26,841 nt of DNA from Verrucomicrobiaceae bacterium (GCA_947372405.1 CANBTO010000012.1:1-26841); one strand, 5' to 3'; positions 16,687 to 24,854 are shown, counted from the first letter of the stretch. A program made the numbers and translations. The notes: generated by a model from the sequence alone, not told the origin.

Positions 16687-19392
16687 ATGAAACCGCCGCT
16701 CCATTTTTTGATTCCGGCCATGTTGTTTCAAGCCTTGTCGGCCGCGAGTGTCAGTTCGACATGGAACAACGCATCCGGCGGTTCATGGTTCACCGCCGTC
16801 AACTGGACGCACAATCCTCCGCAAAGCACCGTTCCTGACAACGGCACGGATACCTTCGACGTCACCGTCGCCACCGCTTCCGGCTCGCCTTACATCGTCT
16901 CCATCGGGTCGTCCGCCACCGTCACCAAACTCAACCTCAACTCGAGCAACGCGATCATCACCCAAGCCATTCCCGCCACCACAGTCAGCGTCCTCGATAC
17001 CTTCACGCTTGGATCCGGCTCGTATCACCTGAATGGCGGCACGCTCGCACCCGCCACGCTCATCCTCCACGGCGGCAGCCTAAGCTTCGCGGGCGGCACG
17101 CTCGCACCGTGCAACATTACCCTCAACGGCGGGACCGTGCTCGGCGGCTCCCTCACCACCAGCGGTGCCGGCCAACTCCACCTTGCCGCTAACAGCAGCA
17201 ACATCCTCGACGGCACTACCTTGGTCGGTGGACTGCTCTTCGATGTCGATGGCGGCAAGGTAAAGCTCCGCAACGACGCCACGTTCGCCCCCTCCGACTG
17301 CACCCTCGGCGCATCTTCTAACACGTTGTTTTACGAAGGTACCGCCACCGACGCCACCGCGAGCATATCCTCCACCCTCAATCTCAACGGCGTCGGCGGC
17401 TCCGTGAACCTGTTCGGTCTGCCCACCCGGCTCACCGTCACTCCATCCGGCCGGATTCGCGGCCGTGGCACGGTTTATGCCAACGCAGCCAACTGCGAAC
17501 TGCTCAACCAGGGCATCACCTCGGCCGACCTCGCCGGACAGTCACTCAGCCTTGAAACCAACACCGTGACCAACGCTTCCGGCGCCACCTTGCGCGCCCA
17601 GAACGGGGGCACGCTCAGCTTCAACCCGTCCATCGCGTTCAATAATCTTGCAGGCTCAATCCTTTCCACCACCGGCGGCTCCACCGTGACCCTGCTACGC
17701 AATTGGCACAACTCCGGCATCATCGTGATCGCCGATACTTCAGTCCTCAATCTCCAGGGCTCGTGCACCACCGCGGACCTCGGCCTCGGCGGCTGGCTCC
17801 GCTCCGGCGGCACCGTCAACCTGCAGGCTGCGCTCGACAACACCGGCACGACACTCGACCTCGCCACCTGCGGCACCCTCATCCTCAACGGCGGCTCGAT
17901 CAAGGGCGGTAGCATCCTCTCCACGCCGACCGCACGGCTCGCGCCGAATTTCCTCGGCACCAATCTGCTGGATGCCGTCGCCTATCAGGGCACGCTGGTT
18001 CTCGATCAAAACAACTTCCGCGTCCGCCTGCGCAACGATGCGACCTTCACCGGTTCCGCTTCCCTAACAGCGAACGGCGCGGCGCTCATCTACGAGGGCA
18101 CCGCCGATGAATCCACCGCCCTGCTCGCCAACGCCTCCATCAACCTCGACGGCACCAACGGCATTCTCAGTCTCATCGGTACCGCGCCCGTGCTGACCAT
18201 CGCGCCCACCGCCGTCGTCCGCGGCTCGGGCTCCTTCAATCAAGGAACCGGTGGCACTTTCACCGGCACGCCCACCGTAATCAACCAGGGCCTCATCTCC
18301 GCCGATGTTGCGGGCCAGACCTTCGCCCTCTCCATCGCGGCCCTCACCAACACCGGCGTGCTCGAAGCCAAGTCCGGCGCGATCCTCAGTCTAACACCCA
18401 CCCTCGCCAACCAAAGCGCCGGCACGTTCCGTCTGGCGGGCGGCGCGTTTCAAATCACATCTAACACCGCTGGTCCCGAATTCACCGTCGGCGCGTCCGC
18501 CCGTCTGGAAGGCTATGGCGAGGTGCGTTTTACCAGCGCCGCCACCGACTCTCTCTCGCTTGCCGGCACACTCGCGCCCGCCCTGGGAACCGGCGGCCTC
18601 GCCATCAAGGGCGACCTCATCCCGTCCGCCTCAGCCGTGCTAGCCTTCGATCTGGCAGGTGCCACGCAGGCCACCGGCTACGACTTCGTTGCCGAGGCAG
18701 GCGCCACTCCGCTCAACCTCGCCGGCTGCACGCTCCAACTCACCCTCGCCGTCGGTTTCACGCCTACCAACGCCCAGGTTTATACCATCCTCACTTCGAC
18801 GCAGACCATCACCGGTGCTTTCGGTAACGTCGCCTCCGGCTCGCGGCTTGCCACCACTGAGGGCCGCGGCACATTTCGCGTCAGCTACACCGGCACATCT
18901 GTCGTACTAAGCGAATTTCAACCCACACCCAAGGCCGCCTATATCAATTGGCTCGACGCCGCCTTCCCCGGAGTGAGCGACCCCGACGGCGACGGCGTGC
19001 CCAACCTGCAGGAATTCGCCTTCCACGGCAACCCCACCTCCGCCACGTCTCGCGGCCTGACCACTTGTGCGATGCAGAACGTCGATCCCGCTCCTGGCAA
19101 CGAGTTCACCTTTGTGCTCGCCGTCCGCACTGGCGCCGTCTTCACCCAGCAGCCCGATGGCAGCCAGCGCAACCTGGCCGCCGTCGAATCGCTTCATTAC
19201 TCGGTCCAAGGCAGCACCACTCTCGGCACTTTCAACCAACCCGTCCTCCACTCCGGTCCCACCTTCGCCCCGCCCGCAGGCACCGGCCTGCCCGATCTAA
19301 CAGGCAGCGGCTGGGAATACCACACGTTTTACCTCGACCCCGCCGTCGCCGGCACACGCCGTTTTCTCCGCGCCGTGGTGGACAACCAGTAA
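16687..19392 (+). CDS. Large exported beta-helix/autotransporter-like repeat protein with Ca-binding-like C-terminal module, 901 aa
   Basis: A signal peptide (about residues 1-20) is followed by W-N..SGGSWFTAVNW and a long Gly/Ser/Thr/Asn/Leu-rich beta-repeat region typical of autotransporter-associated beta-strand proteins abundant in Verrucomicrobia. Two copies of a roughly 255-residue unit can be recognised: KLRNDATF...YEGTA...LNLNG...NQGITSADLAGQ (from about residue 193) and RLRNDATF...YEGTA...INLDG...NQGLISADVAGQ (from about 447). Near the C-terminus WLDAAFPGVSDPDGDGVPNLQEFAFHGNP (DPDGDG at 765-770) resembles thrombospondin-type-3/dockerin calcium loops and is followed by a beta-rich terminal domain. 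No PEP-CTERM helix or outer-membrane autotransporter barrel is evident. It is likely a cell-surface or secreted structural/adhesive protein (inference). It carries the shared upstream element found before the next gene. Confidence 0.85.
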   Translation: MKPPLHFLIPAMLFQALSAASVSSTWNNASGGSWFTAVNWTHNPPQSTVPDNGTDTFDVTVATASGSPYIVSIGSSATVTKLNLNSSNAIITQAIPATTVSVLDTFTLGSGSYHLNGGTLAPATLILHGGSLSFAGGTLAPCNITLNGGTVLGGSLTTSGAGQLHLAANSSNILDGTTLVGGLLFDVDGGKVKLRNDATFAPSDCTLGASSNTLFYEGTATDATASISSTLNLNGVGGSVNLFGLPTRLTVTPSGRIRGRGTVYANAANCELLNQGITSADLAGQSLSLETNTVTNASGATLRAQNGGTLSFNPSIAFNNLAGSILSTTGGSTVTLLRNWHNSGIIVIADTSVLNLQGSCTTADLGLGGWLRSGGTVNLQAALDNTGTTLDLATCGTLILNGGSIKGGSILSTPTARLAPNFLGTNLLDAVAYQGTLVLDQNNFRVRLRNDATFTGSASLTANGAALIYEGTADESTALLANASINLDGTNGILSLIGTAPVLTIAPTAVVRGSGSFNQGTGGTFTGTPTVINQGLISADVAGQTFALSIAALTNTGVLEAKSGAILSLTPTLANQSAGTFRLAGGAFQITSNTAGPEFTVGASARLEGYGEVRFTSAATDSLSLAGTLAPALGTGGLAIKGDLIPSASAVLAFDLAGATQATGYDFVAEAGATPLNLAGCTLQLTLAVGFTPTNAQVYTILTSTQTITGAFGNVASGSRLATTEGRGTFRVSYTGTSVVLSEFQPTPKAAYINWLDAAFPGVSDPDGDGVPNLQEFAFHGNPTSATSRGLTTCAMQNVDPAPGNEFTFVLAVRTGAVFTQQPDGSQRNLAAVESLHYSVQGSTTLGTFNQPVLHSGPTFAPPAGTGLPDLTGSGWEYHTFYLDPAVAGTRRFLRAVVDNQ

Positions 19393-19419
19393 CGAGCCGT
19401 CGCGCCCATCCTTGCCACC

Positions 19420-19466
19420 GCTACTCCCTTCGGTCCATTGTCCAAGCCGCACCTAACCGATAGTCT
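19420..19466 (+). promoter_or_regulatory. Shared upstream element, copy 2 (before the 789-aa exported protein)
   Basis: Second copy of the block described at 16567: 19420-19441 differs from it at two of 22 positions, and AGTCT follows after the same 20-nt interval (19462-19466). Here AGTCT lies 9 bp before the ATG at 19476, so the element would have to supply the promoter of this gene or act on a very short leader. Confidence 0.55.
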
Positions 19467-19475
19467 CTTGCGATC

Positions 19476-21845
19476 ATGATGCCGCACCCCACCCGCTCCG
19501 TTCTGGTTCGCCTCGCCGCTTTCGCCATCGGCTCCATTGCCCTGGCAGCAAACACGAGCCACGCCGCCTCCTACGAAGTCGGTCCCGGCCAACTCCGCAC
19601 CCACCTGCGCGATGTGCCATGGGCGAATCTGCAACCCGGTGATTTCGTCAACATCCATCCGACACCCGGTGGTTATCACGAAAAAATCCAGATCTCCGCC
19701 AGCGGAACCGCCGCCGCCCATATCGTCATCCGCGGCATCCCCGATGCCTCCGGCGCGCTGCCCGTCATCGACGGCCAGAACGCCATCGAGGATTCCGCCT
19801 ATGACCCGCGCCACCCCTTGTTCACCGAGTGGAGCGTCATCCTCGTCAGCCCGCGCCAAAGCACCTATGTTTACGGTGCCTACAACATCAGTTTCGTGGA
19901 CATCGAGTCACTCGCCATCCGCAACGGCTCCTACACAAGCGACGGCAGCATCACCTACACTGACAAGTTCGGCACCGTTCGTGGCTACGGCACCTTCGCC
20001 TCCGGCATCTACATCGAGTGGGCTCACGACCTCGCCATCCGCGACTGCGAGATCAGCAACTGCGGCAACGGCATCTTCGCCAACTCCAAGAACGCACCTG
20101 TCCAGATCACCCGCCGTCTGCTCATCGAGGGCAATTACCTCCATGACAACTCCAACCCCTACACCCCCAATCCCGCCGACCCTAACGGCACCCCTCTCAG
20201 CAACGGCTTCGGCGAACACCACATCTATGTTGAAAGCGCCGGCAGCATCATCCAATACAACCGCTTCGGCCCGCTCCGCACTGGCGCCCACGGCACTGCC
20301 ATCAAAAACCGCTCCTCCGGCATCGTCATCCGCTACAACGAATTTGTCATGAACGGTGAATCCAACGTCATCGCCATGCCCAACGCCCAGGGCGGCACCG
20401 ACGACATCAACCTCCAACCGGACTACCTCGACGCCTACGTTTACGGCAACCTCATCACCATCGAAGATTACCCGGGCAGTGTCACCGCCTTCATGTTTGG
20501 CGCCTTCGACGGCGCGCCGCTATACGCCCCGGTCCATCGCGGCACCTTGTTTCTCTATCACAACACCATCATCAACCACCACGCCGGACTTACCCTGCTT
20601 CTCATCCCCGGCGCATCCTATACTTCAAACGCCACCATCACCAACCTCACCTACGAAAACGTCGATATCCGCAACAACGTGCTCTATACCGACACCGCAC
20701 TCCAATCCAACATCTACAACGCCTTCCGCTTCTTCAACAGCGGCACCACCAACGGCGGCGGCGACATCACTCTCGGCAAAAACTGGATCAGCCCCGGCTG
20801 GACCAAAACCGCTCCCGCGCAGACCTGGTCCGGCGCCCTGCTCGGCACCGAAAACCTCATCGTCGGTGATGCCGACGGCCAGAACGACCCGCACCTCGCC
20901 GACATGGATGGCCGCGACTATCACGCCGTCTCCGGCTCCAACTTGTTAGACGCCGCGGGTTCGCTCGCGCCTTCCGCCCTGCCCGCCAACGCCGTCACCC
21001 AGCAATACCTTTATCCCCAATCCTTCCAAGCCCGCCCGGTGTTAGGCACCGCTTCCGACATCGGCGCGCTCGAAAGCGCCGGCGACCCACCATCCCCGCG
21101 CGGTGTCCTGCAACTCAGTTCCGCCACGTACAGCGTTTTCGAAAACGCCGGTTCCGCCACCATCACCGTCACCCGCACCGGCGGCAGCGCGGGCAACGTC
21201 GGCATCGGCATCGGCACCATCGGCGGCGGCAGCCAGACCGCCACGGTCAACTCCGACTATACTCCGCAAAGCGTTTTTCTCACATGGAACGCGGGCGACA
21301 CCTCTCCCAAAACCATCAACATCCCCATCATCAACGACGCCCTCGCCGAACCGTCGGAAACCGTCCGCATCATTGTCATCGGCCCGTCCGGCGGCGCGAC
21401 CATGGGCCCGGTCAGCGAAGCCTATCTAACCATCCTCGATGACGACACCCTCGCCGCCTCCCTCAGCACCTGGCGCAGCGCCCGCTTCGGTGCCAACGCC
21501 GGCAACTCGCTCATCTCCGGCAACAACGCCGACCCCGACGGCGACGGCCGCTGCAACCTCCTTGAATTCGCCCTCAACACCGACCCCGCCATCTCGGATG
21601 CCGGCCCCCTGTTAGGCAAAACCGCCACAACTCCCTCCCACCTGCAACTCACCTTCCAACGAATCGCCGCCCCCGCACTCACCTACGCCGTCGAATCAAG
21701 CTCCGACCTCTCCACCTGGGACCCCGTGCCCGTCTGGACCAGCACCGGAGCCCAAAACCTGGCAGGTCCCGTCACGGTCACCGATCCCGCCGACTCCACT
21801 TCGACGCCCCACCGCTACCTCCGCCTACGCGTCACCGCGCCGTGA
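19476..21845 (+). CDS. Exported right-handed beta-helix protein with Calx-beta domain, 789 aa
   Basis: A signal peptide (about residues 1-30, ending SHAAS) is followed by a right-handed parallel beta-helix region (about 30-510) with the usual 'I.IRGI', 'L.IRDCEISNCGNGIFANS', 'IIQYNRFGP...GTAIKNRSSGIVIRYNEF' rungs, as in polysaccharide lyases and other carbohydrate-active beta-helices. Residues about 543-655 form a Calx-beta domain (YSVFENAGSATITVTRTGG...DYTPQ...INDALAEPSETVRIIV...LTILDDD). The end carries DPDGDG at 686-691 within an NLLEFALNTDP context and a terminal domain with YAVESSSDLSTW and RYLRLRV, comparable to the preceding protein. It is probably a surface-exposed or secreted carbohydrate-binding or carbohydrate-degrading protein; no catalytic residues can be assigned. 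ATG 19479 is an alternative start. Confidence 0.87.
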   Translation: MMPHPTRSVLVRLAAFAIGSIALAANTSHAASYEVGPGQLRTHLRDVPWANLQPGDFVNIHPTPGGYHEKIQISASGTAAAHIVIRGIPDASGALPVIDGQNAIEDSAYDPRHPLFTEWSVILVSPRQSTYVYGAYNISFVDIESLAIRNGSYTSDGSITYTDKFGTVRGYGTFASGIYIEWAHDLAIRDCEISNCGNGIFANSKNAPVQITRRLLIEGNYLHDNSNPYTPNPADPNGTPLSNGFGEHHIYVESAGSIIQYNRFGPLRTGAHGTAIKNRSSGIVIRYNEFVMNGESNVIAMPNAQGGTDDINLQPDYLDAYVYGNLITIEDYPGSVTAFMFGAFDGAPLYAPVHRGTLFLYHNTIINHHAGLTLLLIPGASYTSNATITNLTYENVDIRNNVLYTDTALQSNIYNAFRFFNSGTTNGGGDITLGKNWISPGWTKTAPAQTWSGALLGTENLIVGDADGQNDPHLADMDGRDYHAVSGSNLLDAAGSLAPSALPANAVTQQYLYPQSFQARPVLGTASDIGALESAGDPPSPRGVLQLSSATYSVFENAGSATITVTRTGGSAGNVGIGIGTIGGGSQTATVNSDYTPQSVFLTWNAGDTSPKTINIPIINDALAEPSETVRIIVIGPSGGATMGPVSEAYLTILDDDTLAASLSTWRSARFGANAGNSLISGNNADPDGDGRCNLLEFALNTDPAISDAGPLLGKTATTPSHLQLTFQRIAAPALTYAVESSSDLSTWDPVPVWTSTGAQNLAGPVTVTDPADSTSTPHRYLRLRVTAP

Positions 21846-21877
21846 TCACCACACACATGTTACTAACTGCTGGAGTT

Positions 21878-21891
21878 CACGGTTTACCGTG
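21878..21891. terminator. Short hairpin between convergent genes
   Basis: CACGG-TTTA-CCGTG forms a perfect 5-bp stem, 33 bp after the stop at 21845 and before the convergent stop at 21938. There is no following T run in either direction, so termination here is only a possibility. Confidence 0.25.
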
Positions 21892-21937
21892 CCGCAGTCC
21901 GGACCACTCAACTCGGCCGAGCAGAGCCCCCTGGAGC

Positions 21938-22486
21938 TCACTTCCTCACGAAGAAACCCAGAGTGATGATTACTCCTATGAAAAGCACGATCACGATCAG
22001 AACGATCCAAACCCATTTGGACGTCTTGTATTTCACATGGGGGGTGAGGGCGATGATTTCCTTATAGCGTGGGGAAAAGATCATCCGGCCCTTTTCTCCG
22101 AACAGCAGGAAGAGGATGTAGGCATTGATGATCGTCCCGACAGGAAAGCCGATGATACCGATGCCCGACAAAATACCCACGGCGACCCGCGCCCAGTTCT
22201 TCAGTCTGCGGATCTCGAATCCGACGACGAACTGCAGCATGCCGAGAGCCAGCAACCCGATCCCGATGGCAAGCTGAGGAAACACCATGTCGCTGTGGCC
22301 AATGGCGGCGGAGAGGTTCGCGACACCACCTAACACGACGGCCACGGCAGCCAGCCAGTAAAGGATTCCGACGGATTTGATCGAAGCCTCGTTCTTGATG
22401 TGGGCCTGGCGGATCGCCTCCGCTTCGGAGAGCTGGGACTCGGGAATTTCGAATGTCTGTGGCGCTTGATAGGGATTCTCGCTCAT
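21938..22486 (-). CDS. NPYQAP-motif membrane protein, 182 aa
   Basis: It opens MSENPYQAPQTFEIP, the 'NPYxxP' N-terminal peptide that recurs on many otherwise different membrane proteins of Planctomycetes and Verrucomicrobia (family knowledge). A polar acidic stretch to about residue 35 is followed by about four hydrophobic segments (VGILYWLAAVAVVLGGVANLSAAIG, LAIGIGLLALGMLQFVVGF, VAVGILSGIGIIGFPVGTIINAYILFLLF, WVWIVLIVIVLFIGVIITLGFF) and a short FVRK tail. The loop FGEKGRMIFSPRYKEII is also common in such proteins. No enzymatic motif is visible. It is convergent with the beta-helix gene and monocistronic as far as can be seen. Function unknown. Confidence 0.85.
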   Translation of the reverse strand: MSENPYQAPQTFEIPESQLSEAEAIRQAHIKNEASIKSVGILYWLAAVAVVLGGVANLSAAIGHSDMVFPQLAIGIGLLALGMLQFVVGFEIRRLKNWARVAVGILSGIGIIGFPVGTIINAYILFLLFGEKGRMIFSPRYKEIIALTPHVKYKTSKWVWIVLIVIVLFIGVIITLGFFVRK

Positions 22487-22975
22487 GGCGATCTATAAGT
22501 AGTATGCCCAAGCGACCTGACGCAAGCCTTTCAGAAAAGTTCGCGAGTGATGCTTCAACCAAAGCACGGTAGATGGCATCACAGGACGCATCCGGCCGGT
22601 GGGTTTCAAAAACCATCACCCGAGTCATGATATCGTTTGCTCCTGTTCCATGACCCATTGCATCTCCCGCGGTCATGCGACATCACCTGCACGAGAGGCA
22701 GTGTCGAATCTCCGAGCCGTCCGGCGATTTGAAAGCGATCTCCGAGGCCAAGAAGAGCCAATCCGGCGCTTCCTTGGCCGTTTTATTCCCCACGCATTCG
22801 CCCCGATCGGCAGGGGGACCGGCCCCTGCCATTTGCCAATCAATCCCACGCAGGTTGCGGGCATGATGGCATTGAAAGATTCAAGTGGCGGGCCGGTTCG
22901 TGCTATGTTAGGAAACGACCACGCATCAAGGCTCGATGCGCCCGCTGGAGCCACTCCAACATCTAACACAACTTC
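22487..22975. other. Intergenic region of 489 bp with one strong hairpin, no gene seen
   Basis: Divergent gap between the NPYQAP protein and the acyltransferase. Open frames here have compositions unlike the neighbouring proteins and no recognisable motif. The clearest structure is a perfect 8-bp inverted repeat, GGCAGGGG / CCCCTGCC, with a 6-nt loop at 22809-22830. Two CTAACA/TGTTAG hexamers lie at about 22908 and 22963, close to the acyltransferase start. No tRNA-like fold was noticed. Confidence 0.6.
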
Positions 22976-24187
22976 ATGCAAAGCGTCGTCATCGACAAAC
23001 CCTACACCTTCATCCCGCCGCGTTACAGCCGCTTCTGGCACGCGTTGTTCCGGCGACTCCTGCCGCGCTACCTGCGCAAGAGCGACGGCATCACCGCGGT
23101 GGAATGCATCGGCGCGGAGAAACTGCGGACATCGCTGGACGCCGGTCATGGCATCATGATCGTGGCCAACCACTGCCGCCCATGTGATCCGATGATTCTC
23201 GACTCACTTGCCGCCGAAGTGCGCAGGCCGTTCCATGTCATCGCCAGTTGGCATGTTTTCATGACGAGCCGGATGCAACATTTCCTGCTGCCGCGGATGG
23301 GTGGTTTCAGCGTGTACCGCGAAGGCATGGACCGCGAGTCGTTGAAATGCGCCATCAAGACCGTCGCCGATGGCAGGCATCCGCTGGTCATCTTCGCCGA
23401 GGGCATCATTACCCGTTGCAACGACCGCCTGGTGAACTTCATGGAAGGCCCGGCCTTCATGGCACGCGCGGCGGCGAAACAACGCAAGGAGGGCAAGGTC
23501 GTCATCCACCCGGTGTTCATCCGCTATTTCTTCGAAGGAAACTTGCAGGACAGCGTGATCCCGGTCGTCGAGGAAATCGAACGCCGCATCTCATGGCAGC
23601 CGCAAACCCAGCTGCCGCTGCTCGAGCGCATCGCGAAGATCGGTGGCGCGCTGCTCTCGCTCAAGGAAATGGAATACTTCCAGTGCCCGCAGACCGGGAC
23701 TTTCCATGAACGGTTGCTGCGGCTGGAGGACCACCTGCTCACACCATTGGAAAACCGCTGGACGCCCGGCCGTCATGACGGCGACACCATGGCACGAGTG
23801 AAACGTCTGCGCACCGCCATCCTGCCGGACATGGTCACCGGCGATCTAACCGAACAGGAGCGCGCCTCACGCTGGCGCCAACTCGCCGACGTCTATCTCG
23901 TGCAACAGCTCCATTGTTATCCCGGCGACTACATCGAAAACCCCACCCCCGAGCGCATTCTTGAAACCGTCGAGCGCTACGAGGAGGACCTCACCGACCT
24001 GGCCCGCGCGCATTTCCCGATCCGCGCCATCATCACCGTTGGCGACGCCATCGAAGTCGGAGCCGCGCGTGACAAATCACATGACACCGATCCGCTCACC
24101 ACGGAGATCCGGCAGCGGGTGGAGGCATTGCTGGATTCCACGAAGCAGCAGCGCAAGGTTTCGCCTACCGGAACGGAAATCTCATGA
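22976..24187 (+). CDS. PlsC-type membrane acyltransferase with long C-terminal extension, 403 aa
   Basis: A glycerolipid acyltransferase-like protein (PF01553 type). The catalytic HX4D is H66-CRPC-D71 in VANHCRPCDPM; the acceptor-binding region reads FSVYREGMDRESL (about 111-123), and the EGTR-type block is modified to E142-G-I-I-T-R in IFAEGIITRCNDR. There is no signal peptide. Beyond the roughly 220-residue acyltransferase core is a helical C-terminal extension of about 180 residues that I do not recognise. The extension distinguishes it from standard lysophosphatidate acyltransferases, so the acceptor may be unusual. Its stop overlaps the start of a sphingomyelin-synthase-like gene by 4 bp (ATGA), pointing to a two-step lipid pathway (inference). 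Confidence 0.87.
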   Translation: MQSVVIDKPYTFIPPRYSRFWHALFRRLLPRYLRKSDGITAVECIGAEKLRTSLDAGHGIMIVANHCRPCDPMILDSLAAEVRRPFHVIASWHVFMTSRMQHFLLPRMGGFSVYREGMDRESLKCAIKTVADGRHPLVIFAEGIITRCNDRLVNFMEGPAFMARAAAKQRKEGKVVIHPVFIRYFFEGNLQDSVIPVVEEIERRISWQPQTQLPLLERIAKIGGALLSLKEMEYFQCPQTGTFHERLLRLEDHLLTPLENRWTPGRHDGDTMARVKRLRTAILPDMVTGDLTEQERASRWRQLADVYLVQQLHCYPGDYIENPTPERILETVERYEEDLTDLARAHFPIRAIITVGDAIEVGAARDKSHDTDPLTTEIRQRVEALLDSTKQQRKVSPTGTEIS

Positions 24188-24813
24188 ACCTCATCCTCAT
24201 CCGCATCGTCGTCATCGCCGTGGCTTTGGTCATCTGGTTCTGGACGCAGAAACTCATCGCGCGGAACCTTGCGGGCATGAACGGCATCGGCGATGGCGTC
24301 CACCGTCTAACAGCGAAGCTGCACCGTTACTTTTCCGAGCATGACAAGTCCGCCGACCGTGCATTGATCCTCAGCTCCCTGTGCATCGACGTGCTGGGCC
24401 TCTCGCTCATTGCATTTTCGGTTTTCGGATCGAGTTTCGCGCCGTTCATCGGCATGATCATCGTGTTCAGTCTTCGGCAGATTTCGCAACTCTGCTGCAC
24501 GCTGCCACCGCCGCCCGGCATCATCTGGCGTGATCCGGGATTTCCCACGGTGCTCGTCACCTACGCAGTCGGCAACGATTTCTTCTTCTCCGGCCACACC
24601 GCCCTGGCGGTATTGGGTGCCATTGAGATCTGTCATTTCGGACCGTGGTGGCTGGGCGTCATCGCGGTTCTCATCGCGCTCGGCGAGGCGATGATCGTGC
24701 TGGTCCTGCGGGCGCATTATACCATGGACGTGATCGCCGGCACCTTCGCCGCATGGTTCGCCGCCGATCTGGCGGGATGGATCTCGCCATGCCTGGATCA
24801 GTGGTTCAAGTGA
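24184..24813 (+). CDS. PAP2_C / sphingomyelin-synthase-like membrane protein, 209 aa
   Basis: A polytopic membrane protein with about six hydrophobic segments. Residues 97-122 (LRQISQLCCTLPPPPGIIWRDPGFP) resemble the D2 region of sphingomyelin synthases (R.IT...TLP.P). GNDFFFSGHT (130-139) corresponds to the D3 motif and RAHYTMDV (177-183) to D4. The catalytic triad would be H138, H178 and D182. These features place it with the PAP2_C lipid phosphate phosphatase/transferase superfamily rather than classical PAP2 phosphatases. The likely reaction is phospholipid head-group transfer or phosphatase action at the membrane; the acceptor (ceramide, diacylglycerol or other) cannot be read from sequence. 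It is coupled by a 4-bp overlap to the acyltransferase and followed by a terminator. Confidence 0.82.
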   Translation: MNLILIRIVVIAVALVIWFWTQKLIARNLAGMNGIGDGVHRLTAKLHRYFSEHDKSADRALILSSLCIDVLGLSLIAFSVFGSSFAPFIGMIIVFSLRQISQLCCTLPPPPGIIWRDPGFPTVLVTYAVGNDFFFSGHTALAVLGAIEICHFGPWWLGVIAVLIALGEAMIVLVLRAHYTMDVIAGTFAAWFAADLAGWISPCLDQWFK

Positions 24814-24818
24814 ATCGC

Positions 24819-24854
24819 CCCGGTTCAAAGCAGTGCCTGTGATCCGGGTTTTTT
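24819..24854 (+). terminator. Rho-independent terminator of the acyltransferase/PAP2_C unit
   Basis: CCCGG (24819-24823) pairs with CCGGG (24844-24848). Inside, TCA/TGA and CAG/CTG pairs continue the stem around a T-T mismatch and a small bulge. Six T residues follow at once (24849-24854). It begins five bases after the PAP2_C stop. A second weak hairpin, CCCG-TTGA-CGGG with TTTT nearby, lies at 24863-24880. Confidence 0.65.

Noticed and set aside
19260..19392. PEP-CTERM or autotransporter barrel at the end of the 901-aa protein
   Set aside because: The C-terminus lacks the PEP motif, hydrophobic helix and basic tail, and has no barrel-like terminal phenylalanine.
21842..22333. A 163-codon + strand frame overlapping the NPYQAP protein
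   Set aside because: Very polar, motif-free sequence opposite a coherent four-helix membrane protein with a known N-terminal motif.
22599..23159. Open frames across the 489-bp gap and the start of the acyltransferase (both strands)
   Set aside because: They run into the acyltransferase in another frame, have Cys/Arg/Ser-rich shadow composition and show no domain or start context.
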